Of a DNA stretch of 64,000 nt, positions 9,951 to 21,850 are shown piece after piece. Position 1 is the first letter of the stretch. Every line of letters begins with the position of its first letter. A program made the translations under genes and the position numbers. This stretch comes from Augochlora pura (taxonomy: Eukaryota; Arthropoda; Insecta; Hymenoptera; Halictidae): NCBI RefSeq assembly GCF_028453695.1, contig NC_135782.1, positions 14,068,190-14,132,189 of the forward strand. The letters are read 5' to 3'. The notes under the pieces are model-generated. The model was not told where the DNA came from, did not search any database, and saw only the letters and a program-made list of their open reading frames with translations.

Positions 9951-10995
9951 AACTATTAAATTATTATGTTATTATTACGTTATTGGCATGTTATTATGTC
10001 ATTATTATATTAATATTTTATTATTAGATTAGTATATTATTATTATTTTATTATGTTGAGGTCATGTCAAAGTATATAATTGTTATGTAATTATGTTGTT
10101 ATGTTAAGGTTATGTTAAGCTATATCATCACCATGTAATTATGCTATTATTATATTGTTATGTTATTTTAACTTTCTTACGTTATTATTATGTTCTTATT
10201 AAGCCATTATGTTTAGGTTATGTCAAAGTATATCATTACTACGTAATTATGTTATTATAATATTGGTATGTTACTTTTACTTCATTACGCTATTATTATG
10301 TTATCATTATGTTATTATGGTATTACTATGTTACTATGTTATTATTATATTGTTATATTATCATTATTATGTTATTATGTTGAGGTTATATCAAGGTAAA
10401 TCAGTACTATGTAATTATGCTATTATTATATTGTTATGTTATTTTTACATTATTAAGGTATTATTATGTTGTTATTATGTTATTATGGTATTACTAGTTT
10501 ACTATGTTATTATAATATTCTTATATTATTATTATTACGTTATTATATCCTCCCTATGTAATTTTGTTATTATTGTGTTGTTATGTTATTATTACGTTAT
10601 TACATTATTATTATGTTATTTTGTTATTATTATCTTGTTACGTTATTATCATATTTTATGTTACTGTTGCGTTACTATATGGTTATTATTGTATTATTAT
10701 GGTATTATTATATATTGCTATGTTATTATTCTATTTTATATTATTATAGTTTTGTTATGTAATTACTGCTTTATTATATCATTATTATGTTATTATTTTA
10801 TTATCATGTTCTTATGTCACTATTGCGTTATTATATTGTTATTATTATATTATTATTATGTTATTATGTTATCATTACGTTATTATATAATTAATCTGTA
10901 ATTATTATCATGTTTTCACCTTACTATTACATTATTACATTCTTAAATTATTACCTTAACGCGTTATTATTACATCGTTAAGTTATTTTTTACGT
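9951..10995 (+). repeat. Long (TTATTATG)n-type AT-rich array
   Basis: About 1 kb of GTTATTATTATGTTATTA-like sequence, with occasional GGTTATGTCAAAGTATATCA segments (near 10059, 10108, 10217, 10384) that mark longer units. A 230-codon hydrophobic frame at 10209-10901 results only from the repeat. Confidence 0.85.
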
Positions 10996-11490
10996 TATTA
11001 TGGACATTATAAATATTACAAATACTTTCAATTTCGCTTTTTATTCCCCAATTTCCCGACGACATTTCAAATTTCCCCATACCGTTCCGCCCAGGCGCGC
11101 CGTCGTTTTACATAAAATACACTCGGCCATCGGCGGCGGGTACCTCACGGCGAATGTAATCGTTAGTTTTTCGCGTTCGCGGATACCTGTTATAGAACCA
11201 AGAGGGAGGAGGAGGGAGGACACGACGGCTAAGCAGCTTCTGCCGATTAAACACGCGATATGTACTTTCCATTTCCAGCTACGGTCCCCCGGATCCTTCG
11301 GCAAACAACCGATATCGAATAGACACAGTTCCCGGCTTCAACGGGATCCCCCCGAAAAGCGTCCACTCGACGTTGGACGTTTAACGCTAAAAGGACGAAA
11401 TTCACCCGTGAATTTCCTACGATCGCCCGGTGTGTCCGCGCGCTATTTTGTGCAGCCCCCCCCCCCCCCCCCCCCCGTTGCTGAGTGACT
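10996..11490. other. GC-rich block ending in a 21-base C run
   Basis: CpG-rich single-copy DNA with poly-C at 11456-11476. The 162-codon frame 11000-11488 has no recognised domain, ends in a poly-proline artefact from the C run, and is partly open on the reverse strand as well. Confidence 0.5.
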
Positions 11491-12300
11491 TTTGATATTC
11501 GTGTGGAAATATGTTGATGATCGTTGCATATTAATTAGTAGATAAACTGGGATATTTATTGGTAATAATTGCTGTCAGTGGTGAGTTGTTGCTAGCTGAG
11601 TTTGAAGGTTGAATATTGGAATTTGGATGAGTTGAAAGACTGTGGTCTGGGAACGAACTTGAGGTGGCCAAAATTATATAGTGTTATTTTAAGGAAGCTA
11701 GTTTTTCAAATTCAAGTAGAAATATTTCAAATATTGCTAAAAATTGATTATTGGATAAACTAAAATATCTATTAGTGTTTATTATTTTGTTTTGGTAGCC
11801 TAAATGTTTTTAAGTCGTTGCTATTAAAATTTACGATTTGCATATTTGGTTTTGACTGATTTTAAAAACAGTGGTCCAGGAACCAATCTTAGGTGGCCAA
11901 AATCATATAGCGTTACTTTAAGCAAACTAGTTTTTGAAATTGAAGTAGAAAAATTTGAAATATTACTGAAAATTAATTATTGGATAAACTAGAATATTTA
12001 TTGGTATTAATTGTTTTGTTTTAATAGCTTTTATCTTTTTAAGCCGTTGCTAGTAAACTTCACAGTTTGAATATTTGAATTTGGCTGATTTGAAAGGCAG
12101 TGGTCTAAAAACTCAGTTTAGATGGACAAAACTACTCAGCACTACTTTAAAAAACTAGTTTTTGAAATTCAAGTAAAAATATTCTAAAAATTGTGTTAAA
12201 TTAATTATTAAAAGAACTAGTAACAAAATACTCAAAATACATGTTTGAGGCATTATATTTAAATCTTTTTGCACTAATTGCAATATTCCTACATTATTAA
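11491..12300 (+). repeat. Tandem satellite, unit about 228 bp, 3 copies
   Basis: The marker AGGTGGCCAAAAT recurs near 11661, 11890 and (as AGATGGACAAAAC) 12119. A CAGTGGTC marker recurs near 11640, 11868 and 12096. Other shared parts are CTAGTTTTTGAAATTCAAGT and ATTATTGGATAAACTA. Divergence increases toward the right. Confidence 0.82.
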
Positions 12301-12326
12301 AAATTGTCTCGTAGTGTCAGTGTGAA

Positions 12327-12600
12327 TATACAGGGTGGGTCATGAAAAACAGAATAATGTTTTTGAATGTTATTAACATATATTATTTTGTTCTTATGTT
12401 ATTATATTCTTATTATAATATTATGTTATTATTATATTCTTATTATAATATTATGTTATTATTATGTTGTTATAATGATATTATGTTATTATTATTGTGT
12501 TATAATAATACTATGTTATTATATTCTTACACATATTGACATCAAATCTTTGACGTACGATTGAAATTATTAACATAATTTTATATAATATATTAATATT
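12327..12600 (+). repeat. Transposon-like terminus followed by TTATTATA repeats
   Basis: TATACAGGGTGGGTCATG at 12327 has the form of the ends of the fold-back elements in this window, but no partner end is seen. 12360-12530 is a TATTATATTC/TATTATAATA simple repeat related in composition to 9951-10995. Confidence 0.5.
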
Positions 12601-13020
12601 ATATCCTGCTTAATTAACCGTGTAGTATATTGATAAAAAAGATTGCGAGATAGATAAAATTATAAACAATTTTAAGCATGGTTTGATACATTTTTGTCGG
12701 AGGGTCGTGACGAACGAGCGATAAATGAGCGAGTTCGGCCATCCGGGGTAAGTTCGACGAGCAACAGAGTGATCAGCAGCTGTTAATACGAATGAAAATG
12801 AGATGGGACCGGATCGACGTCAGCTGGGCGAAGCAGAGTCGTCGACGGCCGGTGGACGCTGCGGTCTCGTTGTTTCGCATAATTAATTTTCTACAATCCT
12901 CGATTGTCCCGAGGTTTCGTCGCGATCGTGGAACGAGAGGCAGAGAGAGAGAGAGAGGGAGAGGGAGAGAGAGAGAGAGACATAGAAACGAACGATGGTC
13001 TCAAATGCTAAAAACGTAGC
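12601..13020. other. GC-rich block with GA repeat and an isolated donor-like site
   Basis: CpG-rich DNA from about 12690. A consensus-like 5' splice site, GGGGTAAGTT, has its GT at 12748-12749, but no exon can be demonstrated. A GA-rich tract lies at 12941-12980. Confidence 0.45.
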
Positions 13021-13780
13021 CAAACTCCTAAAAATATATTTTCTTGCAATTATATTTCAATTATAAAAATTGTTAACTATTGAATATATAAATTACCAAC
13101 AAAATAATCCCGTCAAAATTATTATCTATACTCTATGTTTATATTCTGCAGACATTTGCTATTTTCTATAATATAATGTAGTTCAATTAGCTATTATTAC
13201 CTATTTTCATTAATTATTAATGTAATTATGTTAGGTTATTAACATAACCTTGTCAAAAATATAGTTTGTACTCTTAGTTTATATTCTGAAAACTTTTGTT
13301 ACTTTCTATAATATAATGTAGTCATATTAGCTATTATTAACTATTGTTATTAATTATTAATGTAATCATATTAGGTTATTAACACAATCTTTTCAAAATT
13401 GCAGTCTGTACTCTTAATTTATATTCTGAAAGCTTTAGCTACTTTCTATAATATAATCTAGTCATATTAGATATTGTTATTAACTATTAATGTATTCATA
13501 TAAGGTTACTAACATAACCTTGTCAAAATTACAGTCGGTACTCTTGGTTTATATTCTGAAAACTTTTGCTACTTTCTATAATATAATGCATTCATATTAG
13601 CTATTATTATTAACTATTATTATTATTTATTATTATTGGCTTCTAATGTATTCATATTAGGTTATTAACATAATCTTGTCAAAATTATTGTTTGTACCCT
13701 CAATTTATATTCTACAGACATTTGCTACCTTCTACAACACACTATATTCATATTAGCAATAACCGCCACTTTTTCGAATA
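13021..13780 (+). repeat. Tandem satellite, unit about 140 bp, 5 copies
   Basis: A TTTATATTCTG marker recurs near 13138, 13278, 13418, 13548 and 13704. Each unit also has TACTTTCTATAATATAATG, a run of ATTATT words and TTAGGTTATTAACATAACC. Confidence 0.85.
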
Positions 13781-14130
13781 TTCTGAATAATAATAAATAA
13801 TGTTTCAGAAAACAATTCTACAAACTATAAAGACTCCTACAATATTATTTGAAACACACGCGTAAACAATATAAGAATGGTATACTTCTGTTTAAATAAA
13901 TAACGTTGACATAACCCTGTTATATTTCTGTTTAAATAAATAACGTTGATGTAACATTGTTATACTTCTATTGAAATAAATAACGTTGACATAACCTTGA
14001 AAATTTCTGTTGAAATAAATAACGTTGACATAACCTTGAAAATTTCTGTTTAAATTTAATTCAATATTTTTTATTTGTTTTTAATTCGCATTTGTAATTA
14101 ACAAGGATAAGAACTATCAATGATTTTGCA
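13781..14130 (+). repeat. Tandem repeat, unit about 45 bp, 4 copies, with AT-rich flanks
   Basis: Between about 13885 and 14050, TTTCTGTTTAAATAAATAACG followed by TTGACATAACC(T)TG recurs four times. Flanks to 14130 are AT-rich without features. Confidence 0.75.
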
Positions 14131-14650
14131 ACGAAATCAACGTTTAGGGACCAGCGTACGATAGTTAGAAAGAGAGAGAGAGAGAGAAAAGAGAGAGAGA
14201 GAGCCGAAGCCAAGCCGGAACGAAACTTCCGCGATTGTTTCGAAACGAAAGTAAATTTAATTTACCGGCTAATTATCGCCCGCACAAAGTTTCGTATTAA
14301 ACTTGTAATTGGCTTTCGCTTGATTCGAAGAAATTGTACTAAGCTTCGCCACCTGGCCGTGTCCCGGGACTTCCCCCTGTAATCCCAGTGTGTGTTCAGC
14401 CCCCCGTATGCTTAGCTATCTCGCGTGTTACCGGCGTGCAAGAGCGCGCGCGCGCGCCAGCGAGCAAGTTTCAGCAGCACACGTTCGACTCGCCGCGCGG
14501 CGAATACTGGCTTGGCTCCGGCTGGCGTGCGAGCGAATCGCGATGAGATCGGCTTCGATATGTGTTCGAGCTTACTAATACGATTTTCTGCTTTCGTTCG
14601 AGCAGAATCACTGATAAGCAGGATAATGCACGGGAACTGAAATTATTTAC
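14131..14650. other. GC-rich block with (GA)n and (CG)n tracts
   Basis: A GA microsatellite at about 14170-14202 and an alternating CG run near 14446-14457 lie in CpG-rich single-copy DNA. Short overlapping frames have no recognised product. Confidence 0.55.
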
Positions 14651-16190
14651 TATATTTCGATCTCTAATCTTCCAAATTGAATTAGAAACCTCGAGTCGTG
14701 GGGTTTAAGTGAATATGGTTTTAGGTTAGGGAAGACAGGGGCATGGCTGTTTTTATCTAGGGATAAAGGAGACGTTTGTGTTTTTCTAGCCTAGGAATAA
14801 AGTGGGACAGCTTTGTTTCTGGTGCATTTATAGGGCCTTGTATAATCAGATTTCTAGTGACAAAATGGGGAACCCTGTTTTGGGGTTATGTTATTCATTA
14901 TTCATGCATTTCATTAATAATGGGTTGATGTATGAAGCGTTTAATTTCGAGTGACAAAATTTAGTATTTCTCTAGTCATTAAATTGATTAATTCACTAAC
15001 TAATTTAACCTAACACAATTCCTAAGCTCCTGATAAAATCGAATGATGAATATCCAACGTATTAATAAATTCAGTCATCTCATTTTTTTTATCTAGTAAC
15101 TAAATTATATAGATAATGTAATAAAAGACCAATCAATTCTTAAATTACATTTTGCTAGGTTATGTTAGCCAAATTTAGTTAATTACCAATTGTTAGACAC
15201 CTGATAAAATCGAAGCTCGAATATCCAACGCATCAATAAACTTAATTACCTCGATGTCTAACCTATCAACTAAATTGATCAGTCAATTTTTAAATTACCT
15301 TTAGTTAGATTATCTTAATCAAATTTAGGCATCACAATTTCTAACCTCACAATTGAAATTAGTTGATCACTTATTAGACTCCTGATAAAATCGAACCTCG
15401 AATATCCAAAACATATCAATAAATTAAATCACCTCTATTTCTAACCTAGCTAAATAAATAACCTAACTAAAATTATCAAAATGTTTATCTAGCTAATAAA
15501 ATAAACCAACTGGTATCCAATAAACATATCACTAAAATTAATCTTATTAATTCTAATCTAGCAATAAAACTAACCTTTCAATTTCAAAAAATTTAACGAA
15601 TAGATAAAAAAAATTATAAAAATACAAAATAATTCTAACATAACCTAGCAACTAAATGATCCATCAAAATGTTTATGCCACTAATAAAATAAACCAACCA
15701 GTATCCAATCAACATGTCAGTAAAATTAATCTTATTAATTCTAGTCTAACAATAGTCTCTATTTCTAACCTAGCTAACTAAATAACCTAAGTAAATGAAC
15801 CATCAAAATGTTTATCTCGCTAATAAAAGAAACGAATCAGTATCCAATAAACAAATTACTAAAATTAATCTTATTAATTCTATTAATATTATCTAGCAAC
15901 AGAACTAACCTTTCAATTTCAAAAAATTTAACGAGTAGATAAAAAATACAATATATAAAACAATTTTAACATAACCTCGCAACCAAATGAACCAACCGGT
16001 ATCCTATAAACACATCACTAAAATTAATCTCATTAATTCTAGTTTAGCAACAAAACTAACCATTCGATTTAAAAAAATTTAACTATTTATTTTATTAATT
16101 ATTTTATTATCTTATTTTATTATTAAATTTAATTTAAAAAAATGTTTAAATACAGGAATATGAAGCAATTCTAACTGATAGATCAAAGAT
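14651..16190 (+). repeat. Degenerate tandem satellites, units about 175-185 bp
   Basis: One unit type has CCTGATAAAATCGAA near 15029, 15200 and 15382. A second has CAAAATGTTTATCT and CTAATAAAATAAACCAAC followed by GTATCCAAT near 15478, 15666 and 15803, with a partial unit near 15987. The edges, 14651-15000 and 16060-16190, are AT-rich and more eroded. Confidence 0.75.
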
Positions 16191-16642
16191 GCGTTTCCAT
16201 TTTCAACGACCAACGCGACACGTCACAAGACTCGCGACTACATCCGTTTCCTGGTGACTTTATCGAGCGTCGTCAATCGCACACCGATGCCAGACCGCTG
16301 AAAAACAACTGCCTCCACCACGAACGGAGGCGGCAGAATGATCAGGTGGAGGATGAGGAGCGAACGGTGCCCGCCGAAGTGTCTGAAAGATGATTACCCG
16401 AAGGCATTCTCCGTGGCGGGGCCGCGTACGATCGGGTTCTTTCGGTCGTACTCGAACCATAAGACCGTGCCACCGGCAATCTTCTATCTTCTGGTAATTA
16501 ACCGCTTCCTTAAACCGAACCGTATCTCCCCTTATCTGTCCGGGCGGATCTTCCTCGTGGGCGCACGGCACGCACAACCGCCCTCCCCTGTAAAACACCT
16601 ACGAACGTACACGCGAGAGCGTTTGTCGCGACGCCGGCGAGG
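16191..16642. other. GC-rich single-copy block
   Basis: CpG-rich. Overlapping open frames on both strands (16260-16814) run from this block into the neighbouring fold-back element and match nothing recognisable. Confidence 0.5.
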
Positions 16643-17000
16643 TATACAGGGTGACGCGAGAATTTTGCGAAACATTCAACGAGAAGATTCCTCGACCAAT
16701 TACAAACAACTTTTTTCTTTGCAAAAATGTTCGATAAAGCTTCGTTCACGAGTTATTAAAGTAAAATGCTGGCCAATGGGAGCGCGGCGGCCGGCGTCAC
16801 GCGCCAGCGGCTAGTGCCGCGCTCGCCGGCTCAACATGGCGAACCGCTAGACGCGCGCGCTCTGTGATTGGACAGCGTTTTTCGCTGATATCTCGAGAAC
16901 GAAATGTCGGAGAAGATTTTTGTAAAGGAGAAAATTTGTTTAAATTCACTCAGGAATCTGTCTTGTTAAGGATTATAGTTATTTCGAGACACCGAGTATT
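16643..17000. mobile_element. Fold-back/MITE element with CCAAT-containing GC-rich centre
   Basis: The left end is TATACAGGGTG at 16643. The right end, read on the minus strand, is AATACTCGGTGTC near 17000. The arms are imperfect inverted copies. The left arm has TTTGCAAAAATGTTC, GCTTCGTTCACGAG and GGCCAATGGGAG. The reverse of the right arm has TTTACAAAAATCTTC, TTTCGTTCTCGAG, CGCTGTCCAATCA. The centre (about 16790-16860) is very GC-rich. No transposase. The sister element is at 32402-32788. Confidence 0.7.
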
Positions 17001-17560
17001 AAGCTCTACACACATGGATGAGACTGAATATAAAGCTGAGAGTGACACACACAGCTACGACTGGACAGCAAATACACGCGTGTGAGAGACAGTGCAGGTT
17101 AGTTCAGGAGACAAAAGAGCGACTTTCCCAGGCGCGTAGACCGGTCGCCCGACGCCACGCGTGAAAAACAGCCGGCTGGCCGGGTAAGTATGCTCGAATC
17201 GGTCGATCGCCGGGTGCAAGGACTCGCGGATTACTTGGAAATCGAGGCCGCGTCGCGTCGTTAAGCGGAATTCACACTATCCGTCGCGGCGGACGCATTC
17301 CTCTCTCGGTGGACGTCCCGCGGACGGTTGTAATGTCTGTCACGGTGCCACGAGGATCGTTCGGTCGATCTTTATGCGGGCCGGGACGCGATCGACGGTG
17401 GGAAACGATGTTATATGGAATTTCGATGCCTCGCTGGGGAACCGACTCCGCGTTGTCTTTGATCCTACTGCTCCGATGCACTGTGGAAACTGTCTTGAGT
17501 GGAATAGAGAGATTATGCGAGATTAACAGGATCGTGTGGATGCGTAGATAATGGAAGAGA
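17001..17560. other. GC-rich block with an isolated donor-like site
   Basis: A strong 5' splice consensus, GGGTAAGTATG, has its GT at 17184-17185, right of the fold-back element. An untranslated first exon ending here is conceivable, but no promoter, ORF or acceptor supports it. Short frames at 17272-17551 on both strands are unrecognised. Confidence 0.4.
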
Positions 17561-18190
17561 TAGGTTAGGTAATTGTGAACTTGGTTAGGTAATTATGTGT
17601 GGATAATGGAACGGCTAGGTTAGGTTATTGTGTACGTGGTTAGAATATTATGGCAGGAAGCTGTGTTGATGATTTCGATAAAACATGTTGTTAAGATGAG
17701 GTTAGGGGCTTGAGGTTAGGGATCCTTAAAATATTTATATCAAAATTTTAGATAGAAGTAGGTTAGGTCTGAGTTAAATTTACTACATTTAAAATTAGAT
17801 TTAGGTTCTCCAAATATTTATAACAAAGTTTTAGTTAAACATAAGTTAAATCTGAGTTGGACTTACTATATTTAGGTTGAGGTCAGGGTTTCTTAAAATA
17901 AATTTATAACAAACTTTAAGTTAAACATAGGTTACGTCCTACATAGTTACTATATTTAGATTTATGTCAAGATTATGTATTAGTTAGGTTTACTATATTT
18001 AAGTTTAAGTCAGAGTTTCTGAGATGTTAGTAAAAAAAATTAGTTAAACACAAGATAGATCAATTCTATATACAATTTTAGTCCAAGATTCTTGAAATAT
18101 TTCTAACAAAATTTTAGTTAGACACAAGTTGGGTCTGACTTAAGTTTATCATATTCAAGTTTAAAACAAGCATCTTCTTCAATAAAGACA
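17561..18190 (+). repeat. Tandem satellite, unit about 85 bp, eroded
   Basis: AAAATTTTAGTTAAACATAAG-like words recur near 17741, 17824, 17911, 18032 and 18108. Between them are GGTCTGAGTTAAGTTTACTA and AGGTCAGGGTTTCTTAAAAT words. The left edge carries AGGTTAGGTAATTGTG twice (17562, 17610). Confidence 0.7.
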
Positions 18191-18440
18191 TTTTGTTGAA
18201 AATATCTCGAGATCTAATAATTCTTTTGCCATGGTACCCTAATAATTTTTTACGTAAAATCATCAGAATAATCGATCTGCGTAAAGAAAAATATGTATTT
18301 ATATTTAAAGAAATAATGCAATTGTTAATTGCACACTACCTGCTGCATCTAAAAAAAACTCAATGGTCTGCAGATGTAGTGCCCTTCGAACCATTTACTT
18401 TTCTCCTTTGATATTTTTTCATAAATGCAATAATAACGGA
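18191..18440. other. AT-rich stretch with an imperfect inverted repeat
   Basis: Near 18333-18384 the words CACTAC..GCATCT and AGATGTAGTG form an imperfect inverted repeat around an A-tract. The 72-codon frame at 18193-18411 is unrecognised. Confidence 0.35.
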
Positions 18441-18990
18441 ATTAATACTCGTAACAATTGCGCGGAGCACACTGTGTAACGAGCCACTGTAACGCGCCTA
18501 TACGTACTATACGTAGTATAACCTGCCGCCACGGTTTTATTCGTGTAGAAGCGGGAATCCCCCACGCGTGTCACTCGCGGCTGAGGCATGGCCTCTATCC
18601 GCTTTCTATTGGTTGAACTAATGCCGTCGTAAAATATGAGTGACTCACGGGAAACAATACTGGGAAACGGTCGCGGAAACGGTAATGGGCCCGGTTACAT
18701 TAGGCCGCGTCAAGAAAAATAAGCAGAGCGACGCCTTTTACGAGCTTGCCCGGCTAATGAAGCTTTGTTTAACAACTGGTCGACGGCGGACCCCGGCGGT
18801 GGTGGTGGTACTACTTCTTTTTACGCGAAATTAACTTATTGTCGGATTACGTTTCCGCGCTCCCGTAGCTTTCACGAGCGGAACACGAACCTTCCGCTCG
18901 GCTCATTTTCCGATGCGAGACACTCTGCTCGTTGTTTTAGCGTTCTTTCTCTGTCAACGAAACAATGTCTCTGAACGATGTATTGTGGAT
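18441..18990. other. GC-rich single-copy block
   Basis: CpG-rich. A short palindromic TATACGTACTATACGTAGTATA segment near 18499 is present, and otherwise no supported feature. It includes a GGT microsatellite near 18797-18808. Confidence 0.5.
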
Positions 18991-20040
18991 GTGTATTAAT
19001 ATGGATCGTTCATAGGTTATGTTTACTGTCATTTGAAGGCAGATGTTTTACTGATTGAATTAGACATAACCTAAATTTGACGGGAACGTAACCTAGAATT
19101 AACTTAGAGGTAATGCAAGCCTAATGTTTATTAATATAAGTTATATTAGTATGAATAATAATTATTGCAGGTTTTGCCAAATACAAGCAACAATTATTTG
19201 TATGTATACTGTGTTTGTTGTTTTAATATTGTTTGTATCTCTAGAGTTGATTATGTCATATTTATTGCCATTTGAAGCCATATGTAGCTTAGATATAGCC
19301 AAACATAACCTAAGTGTAACGCAAACATAACCTAAATGTAACGCAAACATAACCTAAAGTTAATACGAACACCCAGATCTAAGACAAACATAACCTATAC
19401 TTAACTAAGAGCCAATTCAAACCTATTCTGTATTAAAATAAATTATATTAGTATCAATAATACTAATTGAAGGATTTGCCAAATCTAAGCGGCTATAATT
19501 TATTATTATTATAAATTATGTATTCTGTGTTTATTGTTTCACTATTATATTTAAGTCTAGAGTAGATTATGTCATCTCTAGGTTATTATGACGATTGACA
19601 TTTGAACCTATACGTAACTTAGATGTAACGCAGACATAACCTAAAATTAATACGACAAAACGCAGACTTAAGACAAACATAACCTAGACTTAACTAAGAG
19701 CCAATCCAAACCTAATCTGTATTAATATAAATCATACTGGTATCAATAATAATAAATAAAGTTTTGCCAAATCCAGGCGACAATAATTTATTATTATTAT
19801 AAATTATGTATACTGTGTTTACTGTTTTACTATTATATTTATGTCTAGAGTTAATTTTGTCATCTCTAGGTTATTATGACGATTAACATTTGAATCCAAA
19901 CATAACCTAGAAGTAGTGCAAATATAATCTAAAGCTAATACGAACATAACCCTAACCTAAAACAGACATAACCAGGACTTGGCCTGCACCTAACTGTATA
20001 TAACTAATAATTTTAATTTCTATGTAACTAATGCTTTGAT
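18991..20040 (+). repeat. Tandem satellite, unit about 295 bp, 3-4 copies
   Basis: TTTTGCCAAATACAAGC-like markers occur near 19172, 19474 and 19762. Units include ATTATGTATACTGTGTTTA, an AGTCTAGAGTTGATTATGTC part and several AACATAACCTAAA words. A partial unit starts at about 19010. The abundant CATAACCTAA words are shared with otherwise different arrays in the window. Confidence 0.82.
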
Positions 20041-20338
20041 CAATAATTTTAACACTAAAGCCGAGCGGCAGTAATATGTTTTTCTAATAAAATTGTTTTT
20101 AGAATATGACCATGATAATATATACAGTATCTTAAAAGTTGCTGAAATTTAGGAATTGGATTCCTGAGATCAATCGAAGTAACTTTTTCCTTAACGGAAA
20201 TGTAATCCGAAAATATTTGCAATTGAACAAGTTACTTCAAATAACTTTAGGAACCTATTTCTTAATTTTTAGTAATTTTTAGAACATCTTGCAATTCACT
20301 ATTTTATTTAATTATCTGTTCTTCGAAGTGATTAATAT
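20041..20338. other. AT-rich stretch, nothing recognised
   Basis: Low-complexity AT-rich DNA between the 295-bp array and the 21-bp array. An AAGTAACTT word and its relatives recur weakly. Confidence 0.4.
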
Positions 20339-20545
20339 TTGTCTTTGAATATTAAACAAGCAAATTTAAAAATAAAATTAAGAAATTTTAAAATACAATT
20401 AAAAAATTTAAAAATAGAAATAAGAGATTTAAAAATACAATTGAGAAATTTAAAAATACAATTAACAAATTTAAAAATAGAGTTAAGAAATTCAAAAATA
20501 CAATTAAGAAGTTCAAAAATAAATTTCCAACAAATTTAAAAACAA
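20339..20545 (+). repeat. 21-bp minisatellite that reads as a heptad repeat
   Basis: About eight 21-bp units (AATTTAAAAATACAATTAAGA and variants). Because 21 is a multiple of three, a frame stays open at 20339-20539 and reads a seven-residue pattern like LRNLKIQ, LTNLKIE, LRNSKIQ. That spacing would suit a coiled coil, but no start context, splice site or homology shows that it is a gene. 20546-20690 is plain AT-rich sequence. Confidence 0.75.
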
Positions 20546-20690
20546 TATTACAATAAAAGAATCGTACAACAATTGTTTACAACTGGACCATGGATCTTCA
20601 TGGACCTTTGTTAAAAACAAAAATTATTTAAATCAATAGCATAATAAATTAATCATTACTACCAATATTTTTGTTTAATTTTGCAACAGT

Positions 20691-21060
20691 CTATCGACAT
20701 TCCGAATATAAAACTGAATCCCTTAAGTTTCGCAGCGAGAAGTATTTTCCGCGAGACCATAAAACCCGCTGGTCTACTAATTCCTTCCGAAGCATTTGAA
20801 AGTCCGGCGACCGGATCGCGGAAGAAGAGCGAAGAATCCGCCGTGCCCAGATCTCGGTATTAATTATTTCGCTCGAGTAAATAATTATCTGCACGCGGAA
20901 GCAAACACGGTAAACCTGACAAGTGCTCGATCGAAAGAGCCCCGGCGATCGCGCGCTGCTACCGTAATTAATTAAAAGACGCGTTCGCCCCGATAGAATC
21001 GGAGTAGCCTGAAATGAAATCCCGGGGAATCGTGGGGATGGTCCAATCAGGTGAGTCCTG
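20691..21060. other. GC-rich single-copy block
   Basis: Overlapping short frames exist on both strands, none recognised. The block contains AATTAATT words typical of the GC-rich islands here. Confidence 0.5.
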
Positions 21061-21850
21061 AAATGATAGGAGCCGCCTTCGAGGAATAACAGTTTTAAAA
21101 GTTTCTGTTCGGGAAGAGGAGAAGAAATAAAGAAATTGCAGTCTCGCGGGATTCGTATATTTGTGTGATTTTATTTAAAACACTATAGTATGTGTTTATT
21201 AAAAACACTGTAGCATGTGTTATTAAAAAGAAGTTAATAAAATATCAAAAGGAATAAATATAACTAATTAGAAATAAAAATATATTTGGCGATAATATAC
21301 CGGTTTTTAACAACATCCTCAAGCAGTGTTACCAATATTGTGGAATTATGAGGTTAGGTTTCATCGTTTCTGTATATGGTTTTATCTTGCTTTTGAATTA
21401 TATACTGAAGAAAGTCTTGAATATTTTGTATTATTAAATACTTTCACTTACTGAAATATTGCAGGATTCGCATATTTGTAAGATTTTATAAAAAATGCTA
21501 TAGTGTGTGTTTATTAAAGAATAATAAAAAAAGATCAAAAAGGATACATAGAACTAAGTAGAAGTAAAAATATATTTGGTGATACTATACTGATTTTTAG
21601 ATTTTTTAACTAAGATTTATTAGCTTAGGATCTACCACTTCTGTATAAAGATTTACCTTGTCTCATTTATTCAACAATATATATTAAATAAATTAATCAT
21701 CTGAAGTCATCCATCAATGACAAAGTTAACCTAGCAGTGTTGCCAACACTGTAACATTATTAGCTTAGGATCTACCACTTCTGTATAAAGATTCACCTTG
21801 TTTCATTTATTCAAAAATACACAATAAATTAATCATTATTGTTGTAAGGT
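21061..21850 (+). repeat. AT-rich duplications (periods about 315 and 140 bp)
   Basis: A GGATTCGTATATTTGTG..ATTTTA segment with AAAAATATATTTGG near 21149-21310 recurs at about 21463-21600. A second unit, TTAGCTTAGGATCTACCACT with CTGTATAAAGATT, occurs near 21620 and 21760. CAGTGTTGCCAAC-like words occur near 21330 and 21733. Confidence 0.7.

Noticed and set aside
10209..10901. 230-codon plus-strand frame, very hydrophobic (Leu/Tyr/Ile/Cys), looking like a membrane protein
   Set aside because: It lies entirely in the TTATTATG repeat. Stop codons are rare in that repeat and the residues follow from it.
11000..11488. 162-codon plus-strand frame in a GC island
   Set aside because: Ends in a poly-proline stretch made by the C run at 11456-11476; upstream part has no recognisable domain, and long GC-rich frames arise by chance.
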